DNA from: Ursus arctos
Lineage: Eukaryota > Chordata > Mammalia > Carnivora > Ursidae
DNA: 64,000 bases
Direction of reading: 5' to 3'
NCBI RefSeq assembly: GCF_023065955.2
Contig: NW_026622897.1
Location: forward strand, 1,865,001 to 1,929,000
Shown here: positions 22,073-35,280 of the stretch, in pieces
How positions within the stretch are numbered: the stretch's first letter is position 1
Layout of the letters: each line of letters begins with the position of its first letter
Notes under the pieces: generated by a model
The model's input: the letters and a program-made list of their open reading frames with translations, nothing else
Database searches by the model: none
Told to the model about the DNA's origin: nothing
Made by a program: the position numbers and the translations under genes

Positions 22073-23724
22073 CACCTGGCTGACCACCGCCCAGGCTCCG
22101 CCATCTTGCTCGTGATTCCTGGCTTCCCCGGTTCCTGCTCCTCCTCGCTGTGACTCTACACCTCAAGTTCAGTCTTTCATCTCACCTCCCCAGCTGATGA
22201 CCTGCCTCGGGCTCACTTTCCTGTCTGTGACCTGGGAGCCTCCTCCAGTTCATCCTTTCTGCTGCACAGTGACCCTACTGTGAGAGGCTACCTGTCTTAC
22301 TGACTTCGACACAGAGCACCTGGGTGTCACCCCTTTGTCTAGCTTCCTCTGTGTCATGGAACACAGTCATTCCTGGTCCCAGCAGATACACGTGGTAATC
22401 CATCATCACATAACATAATGTTTAGGAGGGAATGGAATCACGAATATTGGTAATACTTTTATTTCTTCTCAGATCATAATATTACCTATGACAACATAAA
22501 ATACAAAGCCCAAACGCTGAGTGGTTAAATAGGATTAAAATACTTGACCACAGGAACAAACAATGATATAATTGCAGACCGTGTCACCTCACACAAATTC
22601 ACTGGGACAGGACAGGCACACACACTTGCCCCCACCGTCCCCATAAGACATCCAGGAACCAGCACATGACTGACAGTCACAAAAGCAAAGAATGGTTACC
22701 GGAGGCAGAAAATTCCTCATGTGAAAAGGGATATATTCCAAAATTTCATTTGCAAAATGGCTGTGCCATAATTATTCAATATATCATAGAAACAATGTTT
22801 GCCTAGACTACAGCCGAATGACATATAAACCGCGCAGCCCCACTTCTGCTGCTAAAAAAACCACAATAAGACTACTTAATTTTTGGTAGGGAGCAATATA
22901 GTTTATAAGAATCCAATTTTGTAAGTCCATCATAAATATAAGTTTCTGTAACAAAAAGGGAGGTAGTAATATCATTGCTCTCATTCTGCTTTTTTCTTTT
23001 AAATTAAATTTTGTTTTGTTACGTTAACAGGTAGTGAAACCAACACAGAGAAGTTAAAGTGATTTGTTGCAAGCCAGAGGAATGAAGGCTGCTGTGGGTT
23101 AAGAGTCTTCAATTTAACGTTGCCATGTTCCGGTCCCGGTGGCTTTCCCCCATGACAACACACGGCAACATTAGACTAGACCCACCACGTCATCCTTCTG
23201 GCTTCTGTTTCCTCAACTGATATTTTAGGGGGCTGCATAATGTGGAGCTCAAGATTCCATTCAGGTCCAAGGGCCATGACACCTCACCAATTTTCTTGTA
23301 CAGGGATGGAACTGCCAGTGGGTTGACCATCACTAAGTGGTCAAGGGCGAGGCAAAGATGGGACAATGGAATCTGAAATCCCAAATCTTCGATGGGATAG
23401 ACACTTTTCCATCTAACAGTGATTTTATACATAGCTGGATTCTGTCATCTAAAGTAAGAGTACAAATGGATAATTGCAGCAAGTTGTTCAAACACACACG
23501 TAGGAAAATCATTGCTTCTTATAACTAGAAAAGTATCCCAGGCACACAGCTAGCTACTTGCACATAGATTTGTGCTGAACACATTATGGAAGAATTTAAA
23601 TAAACCTTTCAATGTGGGAACAATGTATTCTATGTTTAGCACTTTTTAAAGCTAAGTGAGATAAAAATTGAAAATATTCAAAGGTGCTTCATTATTTCTT
23701 TGAAAGTCTCATAGAAAAGTAAAA
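22073..23724. other. intron 1 sequence
   Basis: Around 23020-23100 there is a faint reverse MIR core (ACACAGAGAAGTTAAAGTGATTTG). Otherwise nothing is recognised. Short frames here lack homology. Confidence 0.4.
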
Positions 23725-23840
23725 AGTCATATGCAGAATATTACATTCCTTGAGGAAAAGGACTATGCCTTGTAACTCCAGTGCCTTGCTAGTCTGGGCA
23801 AATGGAGACCCTCAAAATATATTTGTTAAATATACACACG
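23725..23840 (+). mobile_element. L2 LINE 3' end
   Basis: TTCCTTGAGGAAAAGGACTATGCC and GAGACCCTCAAAATATATTTGTTAAAT match the L2 3' end. Confidence 0.6.
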
Positions 23841-23970
23841 GATGGATGGTTACCACAAATAATGCATATTCAGAGTTCTTAAAACCTGGAAGTATCTTAA
23901 AGTAAGACAATAGAAAAAGGATAGCTTTATCAGAAATAAAGTTGAAAAATGCCAAACTGTTTTCCTTTCT

Positions 23971-24164
23971 TTTTTTTTTTTTTTTTGAGAGAGAGAGAGA
24001 GTAAGGGTGGGGGGCAGAGGAAGAGGGAGAGAGAGAATCTCAAGCAGATTCCCCGCTGAGCATGGGAGATCGACACTGGGCTGGATCTCACGATGCTGAG
24101 ATCATGACCTGAGCCGAAACCAAGAATCAGACTTTCAACCAACTGAGATACCCAGGAGTGCCCC
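23971..24164 (-). mobile_element. Can-SINE, minus orientation, older type
   Basis: Poly(T), GAGAGAGAGAGAG, ATCTCAAGCAGATTCC, GAGATCATGACCTGAGCCGAAA and a decayed head CCCAGGAGTGCCCC. The target duplication was not resolved. Confidence 0.9.
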
Positions 24165-25656
24165 AAATATTTTATTTTAAGAAATTCAATTTTGATGTAG
24201 CCTGTGGGCCTGACATTGGGGGGGGATATATTAGGCATCAACATTAAAGGATTATTTTGGGGAGAATTCCACTGAAATGGTCCTTCCTCCTATTCTATAC
24301 GATTTCCATAAAAATCTGTTAACCGCCAGGTTCATGACAGCCAGGCTGTACCACACTTGGAAAACCCGGAACCAAGAAAGAAAAGAAGAACGCTGGAATA
24401 AAAGCAGGGGAGTTTGCTGTTGTAAGTGGGGGCCACGCTCAGATCTATCGAGCACCATATAGAGTCAGGTGACTGACTGGACCCCGGAGGTTCCCTTCGG
24501 GGGCAAGCCCCCAGTTTAGAAGAGTACGCTCGGCAAGACAGTCAGGGGTCAGGTCTGTGCCTTGCCTAATGTGTTCTTAGTATTACTACAAAGCTAAGTC
24601 AAATTATCTTTGTCTCCTCCCTTCACCGCTAACAACAGAGAGTAGAAAACCTTCCTAGGATGCAAAATAGTACCTTCCTTAGTAAGACACAGTGCGGTGC
24701 ATTGTTGAAGACGCAAACAAGAATCCCAGGAGAGGTGGAGAACATAAAAGAGGGTAGGGCAGGGAGTCTCTAATTTTAAAATGAATAGGTCAATTTGTAG
24801 AACAGATCCTAAAACACACAATTGGGATGAAATTGAATTTAATTAGGAGATAATTTATGGGAAATTATCTAACTTAAAAAGCAACGGGTTGGAGTCTCAC
24901 CATGTGAACTGCTAAAGGTGAAAATTACACTTCGTTAAAAATGTTCATTTAAAAATCAGTGTGAGAGCATTTTCAACATTTTTTTCCCCTCAGTGTTTCC
25001 CAAGGCACCGAAGCTTGTAATCAATGAACTAAATTCTTCCTGGGACTGTTGGGGGGGGGCATCGTCATTAAAGACATTTTGGTTAACACCTGACATGTGT
25101 TCCTAGTGAAAACTAGTCTTCCCAAATCCCCTACCAGCTCTCAAACAAGTCACCTGGGCTCATTCTGCTTGTAAGTGTCTCAAGAGCAAAGCTGATTAAA
25201 CATCAGACATCTATTTAGAATTCTCCAGCAGAGATTTTTCTAAGAACTCCAGCCATAATACAAAAACCTTTCTATTTATGAAGATTCAGGGGGGAGGGTG
25301 TTTGTTGTCTGCCAGTTATGTATTATTATTATTTTTTAATTACAGTACCTTTTGGCACAAACCAAAGTGTTAATGTTTTATAAACAAACTTCCTCAGAGT
25401 AACTATTTGGAGAGTGTTTTTGGAGAGTAATCACTTGATAATTCCCTGAGCTCAAAATTATTCTTCTTTAAGAATTTGAGTCTATCAAAGAACAAATAAG
25501 TACCGTAAATTCTTCTTGGATGCTTGTCAGACATAGTCACCAGGAATGTCGTGATGCCCAAAGTACTGGCCTGATGGTTACTACTCCTCACCTCACCAGA
25601 TCCTTTAATGCCCAAGGTTTTGTTGCATTATTGCAGAGCACTGAGCAATGACCGGA
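24165..25656. other. intron 1 sequence, nothing recognised
   Basis: AT-rich with G runs near 24217 and 25051 and an ATT-rich stretch near 25320. No gene or clear repeat was seen. Confidence 0.4.
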
Positions 25657-26094
25657 GCCCCTCCCACCCACAGGACGTCTGCTCCAAGACCCTGGGGAAG
25701 CCTGAAACCATGGAAAGTACTGAACGCTATGTACACTAAGTTTTTTCTATACATGCATACCTCCGGGAAAGCTTAATTTATAAATGAGGTACAATGAGGG
25801 ATCAACAACAATTACTAATAATAACCTACAACAACTGTAACCATATACTGTGATAAGAGTTGTATGAATGTGGGCTCTCTCGTGGTATCTTACTGTACTC
25901 CCACTTCTTGGGATGACGTAAGGTGACAAAATGGAGCTAGTTGAACCATGTGGGCGCGCTGACACAGCGTGAAGCTACTCCTGACCTTTCAACTATACAT
26001 CAGAAGGAGGGTCATCTGCTTCTCACCGCAGATGACCCGGGGTAACAGAAACCGGGGAAAGCAAAGTCGCAAATATGGGGTGGGGGACTACTGT
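25657..26094 (+). mobile_element. nonautonomous DNA transposon, Tigger-like
   Basis: GCTCCAAGACCCTGGGGAAGCCTGAAACC, TACTGAACGCTATGTACACTAAG, ATACTGTGATAAGAGTTGTATG, CATCAGAAGGAGGGTCATCTGC and the end GGTAACAGAAACCGGGGAAAGC follow a known mammalian DNA transposon of the pogo/Tigger kind. It is decayed and non-coding. The subfamily is not certain. Confidence 0.6.
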
Positions 26095-27846
26095 ATACTC
26101 TCTCCCTTAAAATAGCTTCTATGTTATAGGTATACTACAGAAATGATCGTAAAATTCTAGTAAAGTGAAAATTAGTTTTGGTCTATATTTAGAACATTAA
26201 AATGAGTGAAAATAAAGATTGCCCAAAAATATCTATGCTGCATTATATCTCATTAGGATAATTCATATTCATTGACTCTTTAATAATTCTCTTTTCTTCT
26301 ACTGTAGTCTTTTTGTGCTGTGATGTTGTTTACATGTGAAAGACACGAAAAAAAATCAATAACATTCAGAACTGTGGCAGATGGGGAAGGGCAATGTTGA
26401 GTGGCATGACACGAAGTTTTACAGAATCAAAGAGACCTTTTCAATTATACTAACTTAACACCTAGAAAACAAGACAATCGTAATGACAAAAAGGTTTGCT
26501 TTCATCATCGCGAGCACAGCTCAAAGACAGAGAAAGATAAAAGGCAAAATAGAAGGAAAAGTCATGCCCAGGAAAAACCAGATCTCGCCTTTTTTCTAGG
26601 AAACACTGATTATATGAAAACTAAAATTCTTACGAACATCGTCAAGGAAGACTAAAGTACGAACTTGGAGTCTTCACAGAGAACAAGAATTTTCTGAAGT
26701 TACTTTACGGAGTAAGTTTCAGGAAGAAGTCATTAGTCTAACAAAACTGCCTGGAATCTGAACAGTATGGAACAAAGAAGATGATTTTGAAATATCCTCA
26801 TGATTAAAAACTTGATTTGTGTGATGAAGACAGAGCATTCTCCCAATCACAGTTGACTAAAGAGTCATCAAATCCAAGAGCAAACTAACTGGCAGTTCCT
26901 GTCAGGATCACATGGCTTGTAATTTGTGATCTGTATATACCTATCTCTCTATTTGCTACGTGCATTAATTCTCTCTCATGTAACAGACACGAACACATCG
27001 TGTATATCTATAAGTAGGTATTTATTAAGTTGTGTGGCCTCAGTGCTCTTTATAGACTGAGTCATTTTTCAATACTGAATGTCACTGAATTCCAGAACTC
27101 TTTTTTCACATATTAATATTTCAAAATAGGGAAATATTGTATGATTACTATTAAAGATAAGTGTCCACCTTTTAGGAAATGGAGCTAGTTAGGGCAGAGT
27201 TTTCTGTCTAAATTTAGTCATCTGATTTCAAACTCAGATATTTTCACTGGTAGCACTATATATGGATGAATTATAATTTATATTTGGATATTTAACTGTA
27301 ATTTAAAATGCCTTTATAAAGTCTGAATTAAGTGGAACACTAAAATGAAAATGTCTTTGTGCATATAAATGAGTATGGAAAAACAAATGAAAACTATAGA
27401 TACAATAAAAAATGGAGAAATGATGTCTCATCCATATTCTCTTGTAAAGAAATAACCAAGTGCTTCACAGGACCAAAGCTGAGGAGAGACATACAAGTAT
27501 ATAAAGCTGAATTTAGACTTACCATTGAGCTCTAAGAAAACAAACTCCCTTCTTACCTCAGACAATAAAATAAAGGCAGGAGAACTTATTATATATCTCG
27601 GAATAGGTCCAAGAACTGTCAAAGCTAGGAGTTACTAGTGCAAATAACTCACATATCGTGATGGTGATAAACATCTGCTGTCAAAACCTGGGAGCTTTCA
27701 AGAGATTCGACCGTCTGCTCTGGTGATTGGTAACTTCTGTTTAAGCCAAACGTGATATGACAATTAACTAAACAGAAAATGCAGATGGGTTCCCAGTACT
27801 CCTCAATCTTTCTTAAATTTTTTTTAAGGCCAAAAAGTGCTAAGCT

Positions 27847-27851
<5 letters not shown>
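26095..27851. other. AT-rich intron 1 sequence
   Basis: Very AT-rich. No gene, RNA or clear repeat was recognised. Confidence 0.45.

Positions 27852-27876
<25 letters not shown>
27852..27876. repeat. (AC)n microsatellite
   Basis: About twelve AC units in a pure run. Confidence 0.9.
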
Positions 27877-27883
<7 letters not shown>

Positions 27884-28099
27884 ATGAAAAAGGTCATGTT
27901 ACCTCGGTGCTATGTCTCCATACTGAAGGACAGAAATAACTTGAAGACTTTTGAGACTCAGTTCAAAAAAGGCTGGAACCCACTTCCATTGCGATAATGA
28001 AATAAAAGAGTTTATATCTTTTATGGATGAATTCATGCTATTACCACGTTATTTAAAAAGAGTTTTGTGTGCTTTCAGAGCACATGTGTTTTCCCCACA

Positions 28100-28590
28100 A
28101 AAGCTATTACTAAAGCCATGCTGGGTTTTATGGCGGATGGTGCTTTAGAATGAGGCCAGCCTTCTGTCTGCTTGTCGGTCTCATGCCGACAAGTCTCTTC
28201 AGTATTGTTACCCGATCTGGTGAGCCTTCTGTAAGGATTCGCCCCTGGCCCTATGCATGGTCACAGAGTGGTGTTAGTCAGGAGAGGTTGGACAGCACCA
28301 GCCTAAATCCCACTGGTTTTAACAAAGTTTGAGTTCTTGCTCAAACAGCATGTCCACCCAATTGGGTTGGGGGGCTCTGCTTCCCGCCTTCTCACTCAGG
28401 GACCCGAGCTCATGTGGCATCATGACTGTAATATTAACAGTCATGGCAGGGAACTCCAGGAGGGGAAGAATAACCCACTGGAAGAATTACCCACTGGTTT
28501 TCTACATGCTTCTGTTTACATATCCCTGGCCAAACTGATTAGGCCAGACCTAATTTCCAGCAGGGCAGCTCCCAGGAAGTGATGAGCAGC
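28100..28590. repeat. probable old interspersed repeat, family not named
   Basis: TTGAGTTCTTGCTCAAACAGCATGTCCACCC, GGGGGGCTCTGCTTCCCGCCTTCTCACTCAGGGACCC and CCTGGCCAAACTGATTAGGCC resemble a repeat family known to me by sequence but not by name. The plus frames at 28150-28582 are not supported as genes. Confidence 0.4.
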
Positions 28591-29957
28591 TCTAGTGACA
28601 ACCTCAATGGTCTACTTGCTTCCTCCACCTTGAAATGAAGGCTTGACTTGTCTCTTTGTGTTCCATTCGGTAGCAGAAACTATCCATACACCGGATAACA
28701 TCCCACTGTGCTTGTACGATAAATCATTGCAGAGGCGGTGGGAGAGATGGTCGGGAGAGAAACAGATAGGGGCAGAGAATTCACAGATGAATCCTTGATG
28801 ACTACAGAGGCAGAAAAATGCTGCTGAGTTGTCAGAAAAATACATTTGTGTAAGGGACCTTGACCTTCTTTAGAAACTTGTCTTGTTAGAGATGGCAAAT
28901 GGGTTTTATTTACCCAGTGGGTAAACTTGAATGGTGATGATCTCCTGCAATACTAACCTCGGATTCTGAGCCTGCATCTATTTTAAGTGGGGAAAATGGA
29001 AATGAGCAACAATGTCTGTCATGGGCCCCGAAACAACCCTCGTTTGCACCACTCACTTTACCACTGACTCATACTCTAGGTCTCGTCATCGTTCCACATT
29101 TAGGTTTCCTCTTACCTGTTCAACAAGATGACAAATTGCTAGGTAGCAGTAGTATTCACAGTGGGTAGCCAACCAATACTTGCTCGATGAGTATTTGCTT
29201 GGGAGTAACAGAACAAGTGGGTGGTTTTCCTGGGCAGGTCAAAGGAATCTCTGGGCAAATGAAACGTGTGCAGCACCTCGTGTATGTGTTCTTCAGAATA
29301 TCCGCAAACGCTGGATTAAAATAATAATTTTCACAGAAAGCTGACATTTACTAAATATGTCTCAAGTACTACAACGTGCTTAATGTTTACTGGTCTGTTC
29401 AGAGCGCAAAGGAACCTTACGCACTGATCCTCATTATTAACACACGTTCAGAAACAGAAAATCCCTTACGTGCACGACAGAGACCAATTTTGTCTCATCT
29501 GTATTTACTGACTGATCTTAGTTGTATCGACCACTTCTACATAGCAGACCTCAACTTTCTGTAAGCAGTTAAGCAGGTGGAGGGGGAAGAACTGGACAGA
29601 TGAGTTACTATTTCCTGGATTCTATTCCGCTCCTCATCTCCTTGCTCTACACACCCAGTCAGTCCGGGGCCGCTCACCACACACAGACAGGCTCACCTCC
29701 AGTCCTCAGCCCCAGGCTCAGTCCCCAGGATCCACGGGATATTAATTGAGTGTCCGTTACAAGAGTAAATAAATGAACAAATAAGGGAATTGTATGAGTT
29801 GACAGATGATAGAAGACATTGTTGTTCATCTCAAGTACGGTTACGCTGTTTACTCTCTGTAACCTTCTTGTTAAAGGAAAAATTTAATAGCAAATAACAG
29901 TATCTTTGATAGGAAAAACTAAGTGAAATGATTGAGACACGGTCGTATATTTGGAGT
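28591..29957. other. intron 1 sequence, nothing recognised
   Basis: No gene or clear repeat was recognised. Confidence 0.4.
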
Positions 29958-30017
29958 ATATCTATCTATCTACCTATCTAACCATCCATCCATCCATCCA
30001 TCCATCCATCCATCCAT
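29958..30017. repeat. (TCTA)n/(CATC)n tetranucleotide repeat
   Basis: TATCTATCTATCTACCTATC followed by about nine CATC units. Confidence 0.9.
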
Positions 30018-31310
30018 GATAGAATCAGACTGTCAAACTAGAAACCTGAAAATACCCTAACACAGTGTCCTTTAGTGATTACTAAGACATTGGCAATATA
30101 CCCTTGGCATATGAAACGCACGTCACTGTAAGGCAAGCTTGCTCTCTTTTGGGCCACTCCTGCAGTCGTCTAGAATCACTTTTTCAGATGATATAGAGAA
30201 AAGGGTCTGGCCTTTCATAAAGGACAAATCATACCAGCATTTAATGACTGTTGAGTACGATAATGGTGTGTACATACATTGTTAAAAGGAATCTTTCCAT
30301 GAACTCAAATAGGCATAATTCACACTAGAAAATTGGAACACTCCTTGGAAAAAATGACTAGTGATGTGCCGGCATCTGTCTGGCTTCCCTGGGAGTGCAT
30401 ATATTAATAATATAGCCTCTCACACCACTAGCAGAAAGCAATCTGAAGCTATTTTCTGGGACAAGACCCAAAGTGATCCATCACTCCTTAAGCCTTTACT
30501 CAGATCTCAGGGAGCGCCTGCTAGGAATCAGGAGTTACTTTCAGACTGTGTGCCAGGTTTCTGTTTTCACCCTAAGTCTGATGCCTCATGGTAGAAGGGG
30601 CAAGTTCCAGGTTCCTTTGTTATAATTGTTTTTGCAAAGGAGAAGAAAAGATAGAACTTTCCATTCCCATCAGCTTAAGACTTCAAGAATATTGCCGTTG
30701 GATCTGTTGCTCTGAACTCTTATAATCATATTTTTTTATTTCATTCATAAACCATGAGTAATTGCTTTTAAACTTTACTAGATTTTCTTCTGAAACATAC
30801 TCAATAAAATTCTAACTTTTAAATTGAGCTACGGTGACTAATCCTCTGTGAGACTGCTACAGAGACCATATGCCATGAGAAGCAGATGACTGAAAAGCTG
30901 CTCTGTTTGGTTCTTAGATGGACAGGCTACTGCCTGAAAAAGAAATGAGGATTTTGTTTATTCTCAAGGGGCCTCAGGTGTGAACGAAGCTACATTTTCT
31001 TTTTAAAGTGAATCTTGGAAAAAGAGCAGTTTCAGAGACAAGAACTACTATAGGTCATGTCTTTCAGCACTTCAAATAAAAAGAAAAGACAGCATTGCCT
31101 TTGCATCTGGAATATTTTTTTAAAAACCATTTTAAAGCACCTGTGCACAAAGGAAAATGGTATATTTAACATTTTCCTTAAATAAAACAGTGCATTTAAA
31201 AGCATCGTTTTCTAACTAGTATACGTCTCTACATTAGACCTAGAGAAATATATAGAACAAAACAGGGTTTTGGGAAGTGAGACACGTGAATAAATTGAAA
31301 AGTACCAGTG
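30018..31310. other. AT-rich intron 1 sequence
   Basis: No gene or clear repeat was recognised. Confidence 0.4.
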
Positions 31311-31516
31311 CACTGGGGCACCTGGGTGGCTCAGTAGGTTAAGAGTCTTGATTTCGGCTCAGGTCATGATCTCAGGGTCGTGAGATTGAGCCCCGCATGG
31401 GGCTCTGCACTCAGCAGGAAGTCTGCTTAAGCTTCCCTCTCTCCCTCTTCCTTTGCCTCTTGCCCCCCTCCCCTGCTTACTCTCTCACTCTCTCAAATAA
31501 ATAAAAATCTTTTAAA
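31311..31516 (+). mobile_element. Can-SINE, plus orientation, older type
   Basis: GGGGCACCTGGGTGGCTCAG head, ATTTCGGCTCAGGTCATGATC, GATTGAGCCCCGC (B-box-like), CTCAAATAAATAAAAATC and an A-rich tail. Target duplication AAAAGTACCAGTG at about 31298-31310 and 31517-31529. Confidence 0.94.
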
Positions 31517-31529
31517 AAAAGTACCAGTG

Positions 31530-33337
31530 TATTAATATGCATTCAACTATTCGGAATGTCATGTTTCACCAACTTAAAATATCATGTATGTTTTGCATAG
31601 TTATCCAATTTAGCTTTTTACAGATTTTCTGTTTCTATTTTCACTTTTGGTTAAACACAGGGACTGAAAGAAAATGCTCTCATGCATGTTAAGAGCTCAC
31701 ATGGAAAATACACTGAATACCAGCTGGTTTTTACTATTCATTCCATGTGTGTCCTACACAGTCCAGAAATCTCCACAGAAATACATTCTCTCTCAATTTA
31801 CCCATTTTTGAAGAGTAGAGCACTCTCAAGAAACATTTGCTGACAGAATCCTTTTGAAATTCTGCCCACAGGGAGGGGCCCTTGCTTTATTTGCATAGCA
31901 CCACACGTTGTGATCAAGTCACAGACCCCAGAAGCTGATTTAGGCTGCAAGTAACAAATGAAGGAACAAACAAGGACTTGACAGTACAGAAATGTGCCAT
32001 CTCGGAGTGGAAGTCTGGACTGGAACATTTTTAGGGTGGGTTCATTCAAGACGTGGAGATGTCACCACGGGCTCCCCCCTCTGCCCTGCTAGCCTGGGCA
32101 TGTGGGCTGTTCTCAAAATCTGACAGACGGCTACAAAAGCTCCAGCTGTTTCCTCTGCACAGAGTCAGATGCAGAGGCCAAGAAATGGCTTTCTTCTACA
32201 TGAATCTCATTTTAAGAAAGCAGAAACCTTTCTGGAACCCTCACAGCCTCCTGCAGGCAGGCTTTCCCTCTGTCTCATGGGACAGAATCTGGGCACGTTC
32301 CTCGGCCCGCTGCAGTGTGGGCAAAGTCACCATGACCCACTCAGATGCGCAACACACTGCCTGGGCTGGGGGAGGCTGGGCCTCTCCTGCGCTTATGTCC
32401 ACCCACCAGGGTTCTGTGAGGAAGGTGCAGGGCAGCAAGAGGAGTGGCCACCAATCGCAGTGAGCTCACAACAAGTGTGTTTGTGTTTTCACCAACGTTT
32501 AAAAGGCTGCTTGAAATACATATCCAGCAGAAGCCTCCTGAGTGCACGGTACTTCAACACGGACAGGGCACCATAACCACTCTCGGAATGAAAAATGGAT
32601 ATGACATGGTTCTTACTCTGAAAAGGGTGTGTATAAGCTGTCCGGGGTGAAGGGAGGTTGCCGTTCTCTGTGAACGGCAATCCAGGGGGTGCCTAGGTGG
32701 CTCCCATTCCTCAGGGGGACATACAGACAGCAATGTCTGTTACCAGGTCATGGGGGCCCCCAGCCCTCGCACAACTGTCTACTCTGCCTCCCTTTCTGCC
32801 CCCGTGAATGAATTCGTCCTTGGGTCTCCAATGTGTAGCACCAGATGAGGCCCAGAAATACAGGAAATAAACGATTCAATGATAATGAAAGAAAAATTCT
32901 TCCTTGTCATCAACCAAATTCTACCATGTTATGACTTGTACCCATCTAACTGTAAATCACGAACACTTATTTAGTGTTGATCATTCTGTACAAAGTACAA
33001 TGACAGATACTATGGGACGAAAATACAAAAATCAAAACAAAACAAAACAAAAAATAAATCCTAATAAAGCAAGCTACAGAGATGGAAAATCAAACACATT
33101 GAATCGTGAATAGCAGCTCCAAACACGTGTGCAACTTTCCCCAGAGCAGTGTCCTGGGACCGTTTCTAAAACTGCACAGGTGCTCTGGGGAAAGATCTCC
33201 AGGTGTAATTATTATCAGTCCTGAGCACAGAGCAGGGATAGATGGCGATGCACCCGTGTTCTATCTGCCACCCCTATACTGAAAGGACTAAGATACACGA
33301 GCTTTTTTAAAAAAAGATACATTTGAATGCAGTGTTT
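31530..33337. other. intron 1 sequence with chance frames
   Basis: The region 32040-32650 holds several overlapping frames of 60-136 codons on both strands, none recognisable. A fragment GGGGGTGCCTAGGTGGCTC near 32686 may be a broken SINE head. A short (AAAAC)n run lies near 33030-33050. Confidence 0.4.
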
Positions 33338-33480
33338 GCTATTACTTGCTAACTGTGTGTCTTTGGGGAAAATCAGGTAATGTAGGAGGCAGTTTCTTCA
33401 TCTGCAAAATACTGGTAACACTGACTTCCCTGTGGGACTGTAAGAAGGGCCTCCATTTCAGAAAAAGTGGAAATGCTTTA
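33338..33480 (+). mobile_element. MIR SINE
   Basis: TTACTTGCTAACTGTGTGTCTTTGGG, CAGTTTCTTCATCTGCAAAATACTGG and TGGGACTGTAAGAAGG fit the MIR core and 3' part. Confidence 0.75.
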
Positions 33481-34889
33481 CAAAATTCTGAAGCAGAAAT
33501 AAGAGCAATGTCTCTTAATTAGGCAGACATGCAGAAAAATAGCACAAAGGAGTAAATGAACAATGAATTCTTGCAGCAAACATTTTAGGAGTTAGAGAAT
33601 GTGGGGCAGTTTCTTAGCCCGATTTATGACTTCAGAGAGTAGAAGTAACATATGTAATAAAATGTAGAGACGGAGACATACGCTTAATATTTTATATTTG
33701 GCTTTCCTGGACTATTTCTAGAAATGTTAGCCCTGGAGCTATTTCATTAATTTTTTTCTAATAAGTTTGACATGACTGTGACTGTCGACATAAAACACTG
33801 AAAATATAAACCCTATAACGTGTGACCTGATTTTTATCCATTCAATGTGCCAAAGACATTACAGATAATTTATTGATAGCTCCTAAGTGAAAATAGAAAA
33901 TGGAAAGAATGTTCCAATCTAACAAGAATGAGATAATATGAATGCCAAAGCAGATAAGTATTAATAACAGAAGTAATTATTTTATTCTATCACAGCTGTA
34001 ATTTGATAGGTACCTTGTACACATCAGGGAACACAATAAATTGTTTCTAAAGTATGCTGAAGAGGCAATGGAAAACATATTTTTCTATTTAAATCTAAGG
34101 AAATGACTATATTTTAAGAGTAGGGGGCAGGATATGGTCATATTTTGTATTCCCATTCGTCCTAGGCCTTTACACAAGCGCCAAGTTTCCTATCTATCCT
34201 AATATTACATTATTCCCTGCGTGAACCTGCCCTACTAATGGAATAGTTTCAAATAGACAGGACCGTTAATGCCAATATAAAGGCATTGAATTCATTATGT
34301 TTTCACTTCAGTTCTGAGGATTTATGTATCATCTAGAATTAGTGAAAGGACTGAAATATTGGATTAAGGGATCCATTTTCTAGACAAGTTCTAGGGTAAT
34401 GCTACTTAAAGTGCCTATTGGCCACATAATGAGGAGCATAAGCCCAGCTGAAAATCAAGACACAGCTTCCTTCACCAAAAATCTCTTGCTACAATAAACA
34501 ATTTAATAAACTAACAGTGCGCTTCGGGTCACAGTTAATCTACATTTGGTGCAAGTTCCTTATCTTACTTACTGTGGACCCCTAACTCAGGGGTTTTCTG
34601 GGACTGACAGCAGTACATGGATTACATGTGAGTGGCAGTGGTCTAGGAAAAACTAGAAATGGATTGATTCTCTTCAGTCTGACCCACTGAATCACGAGAC
34701 TCACTAATGCTAGAGAAGTAGCCAATAGAGTCCTTGCACAACATTGCTTTGAGAGAGAAAGGGCATTGGGATCAAGTCTTGAGTGCAAACTATGGTTGGT
34801 TTCATGATTGTTCAATTGTTCCACTTACTCATTCTCCCATAACGTCTTCAGGATTTGGCATATGACTTTCTAGGAGTCTCTCTAGACTC
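33481..34889. other. AT-rich intron 1 sequence
   Basis: No gene or clear repeat was recognised. Confidence 0.4.
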
Positions 34890-35280
34890 AATCCCTTCAT
34901 TTTCCTGCCGTATTGATGCTGGGCTTGGGAATAAGATTTGATGGAGACAAAAGAATGCAGGAAGAAGAGCTGGTGTTCCAATTCTGAGCCTAGATCTCAG
35001 GAGCCATCCTATGTTTCTATTCAACCCTCCTGTGCTTCTGCTGTTACCATGAAAAGCACGTGTACTGGATAGCCTGTTAGAACAAAGATGAGAGATGCAT
35101 GGAGCAAATGCGGTTTCAACAAAACGCAGAAGGTGACACCATACAAACCTGGTCTAGGTCTATCAAACTCCATTTGACCCCAGACACATGAGTGAGAATA
35201 AGTAATTCTTGCTTTAAGACACTTAGCTTGGGGATGGTCATTACAGAGCTTATTCTTCAAAGAGCTAACCGATACACGTA
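34890..35280 (+). mobile_element. old interspersed element, possibly LTR-type
   Basis: GTACTGGATAGCCTGTTAGAAC, GACCCCAGACACATGAGTGAGAATAAG, TTGCTTTAAGACACTTAGCTTGGGG and the end CTAACCGATACAC follow an old mammalian repeat ending. The family is uncertain. Confidence 0.45.

Noticed and set aside
32686..32705. Separate SINE at GGGGGTGCCTAGGTGGCTC
   Set aside because: Only about 20 bases match a SINE head; nothing of the body follows.
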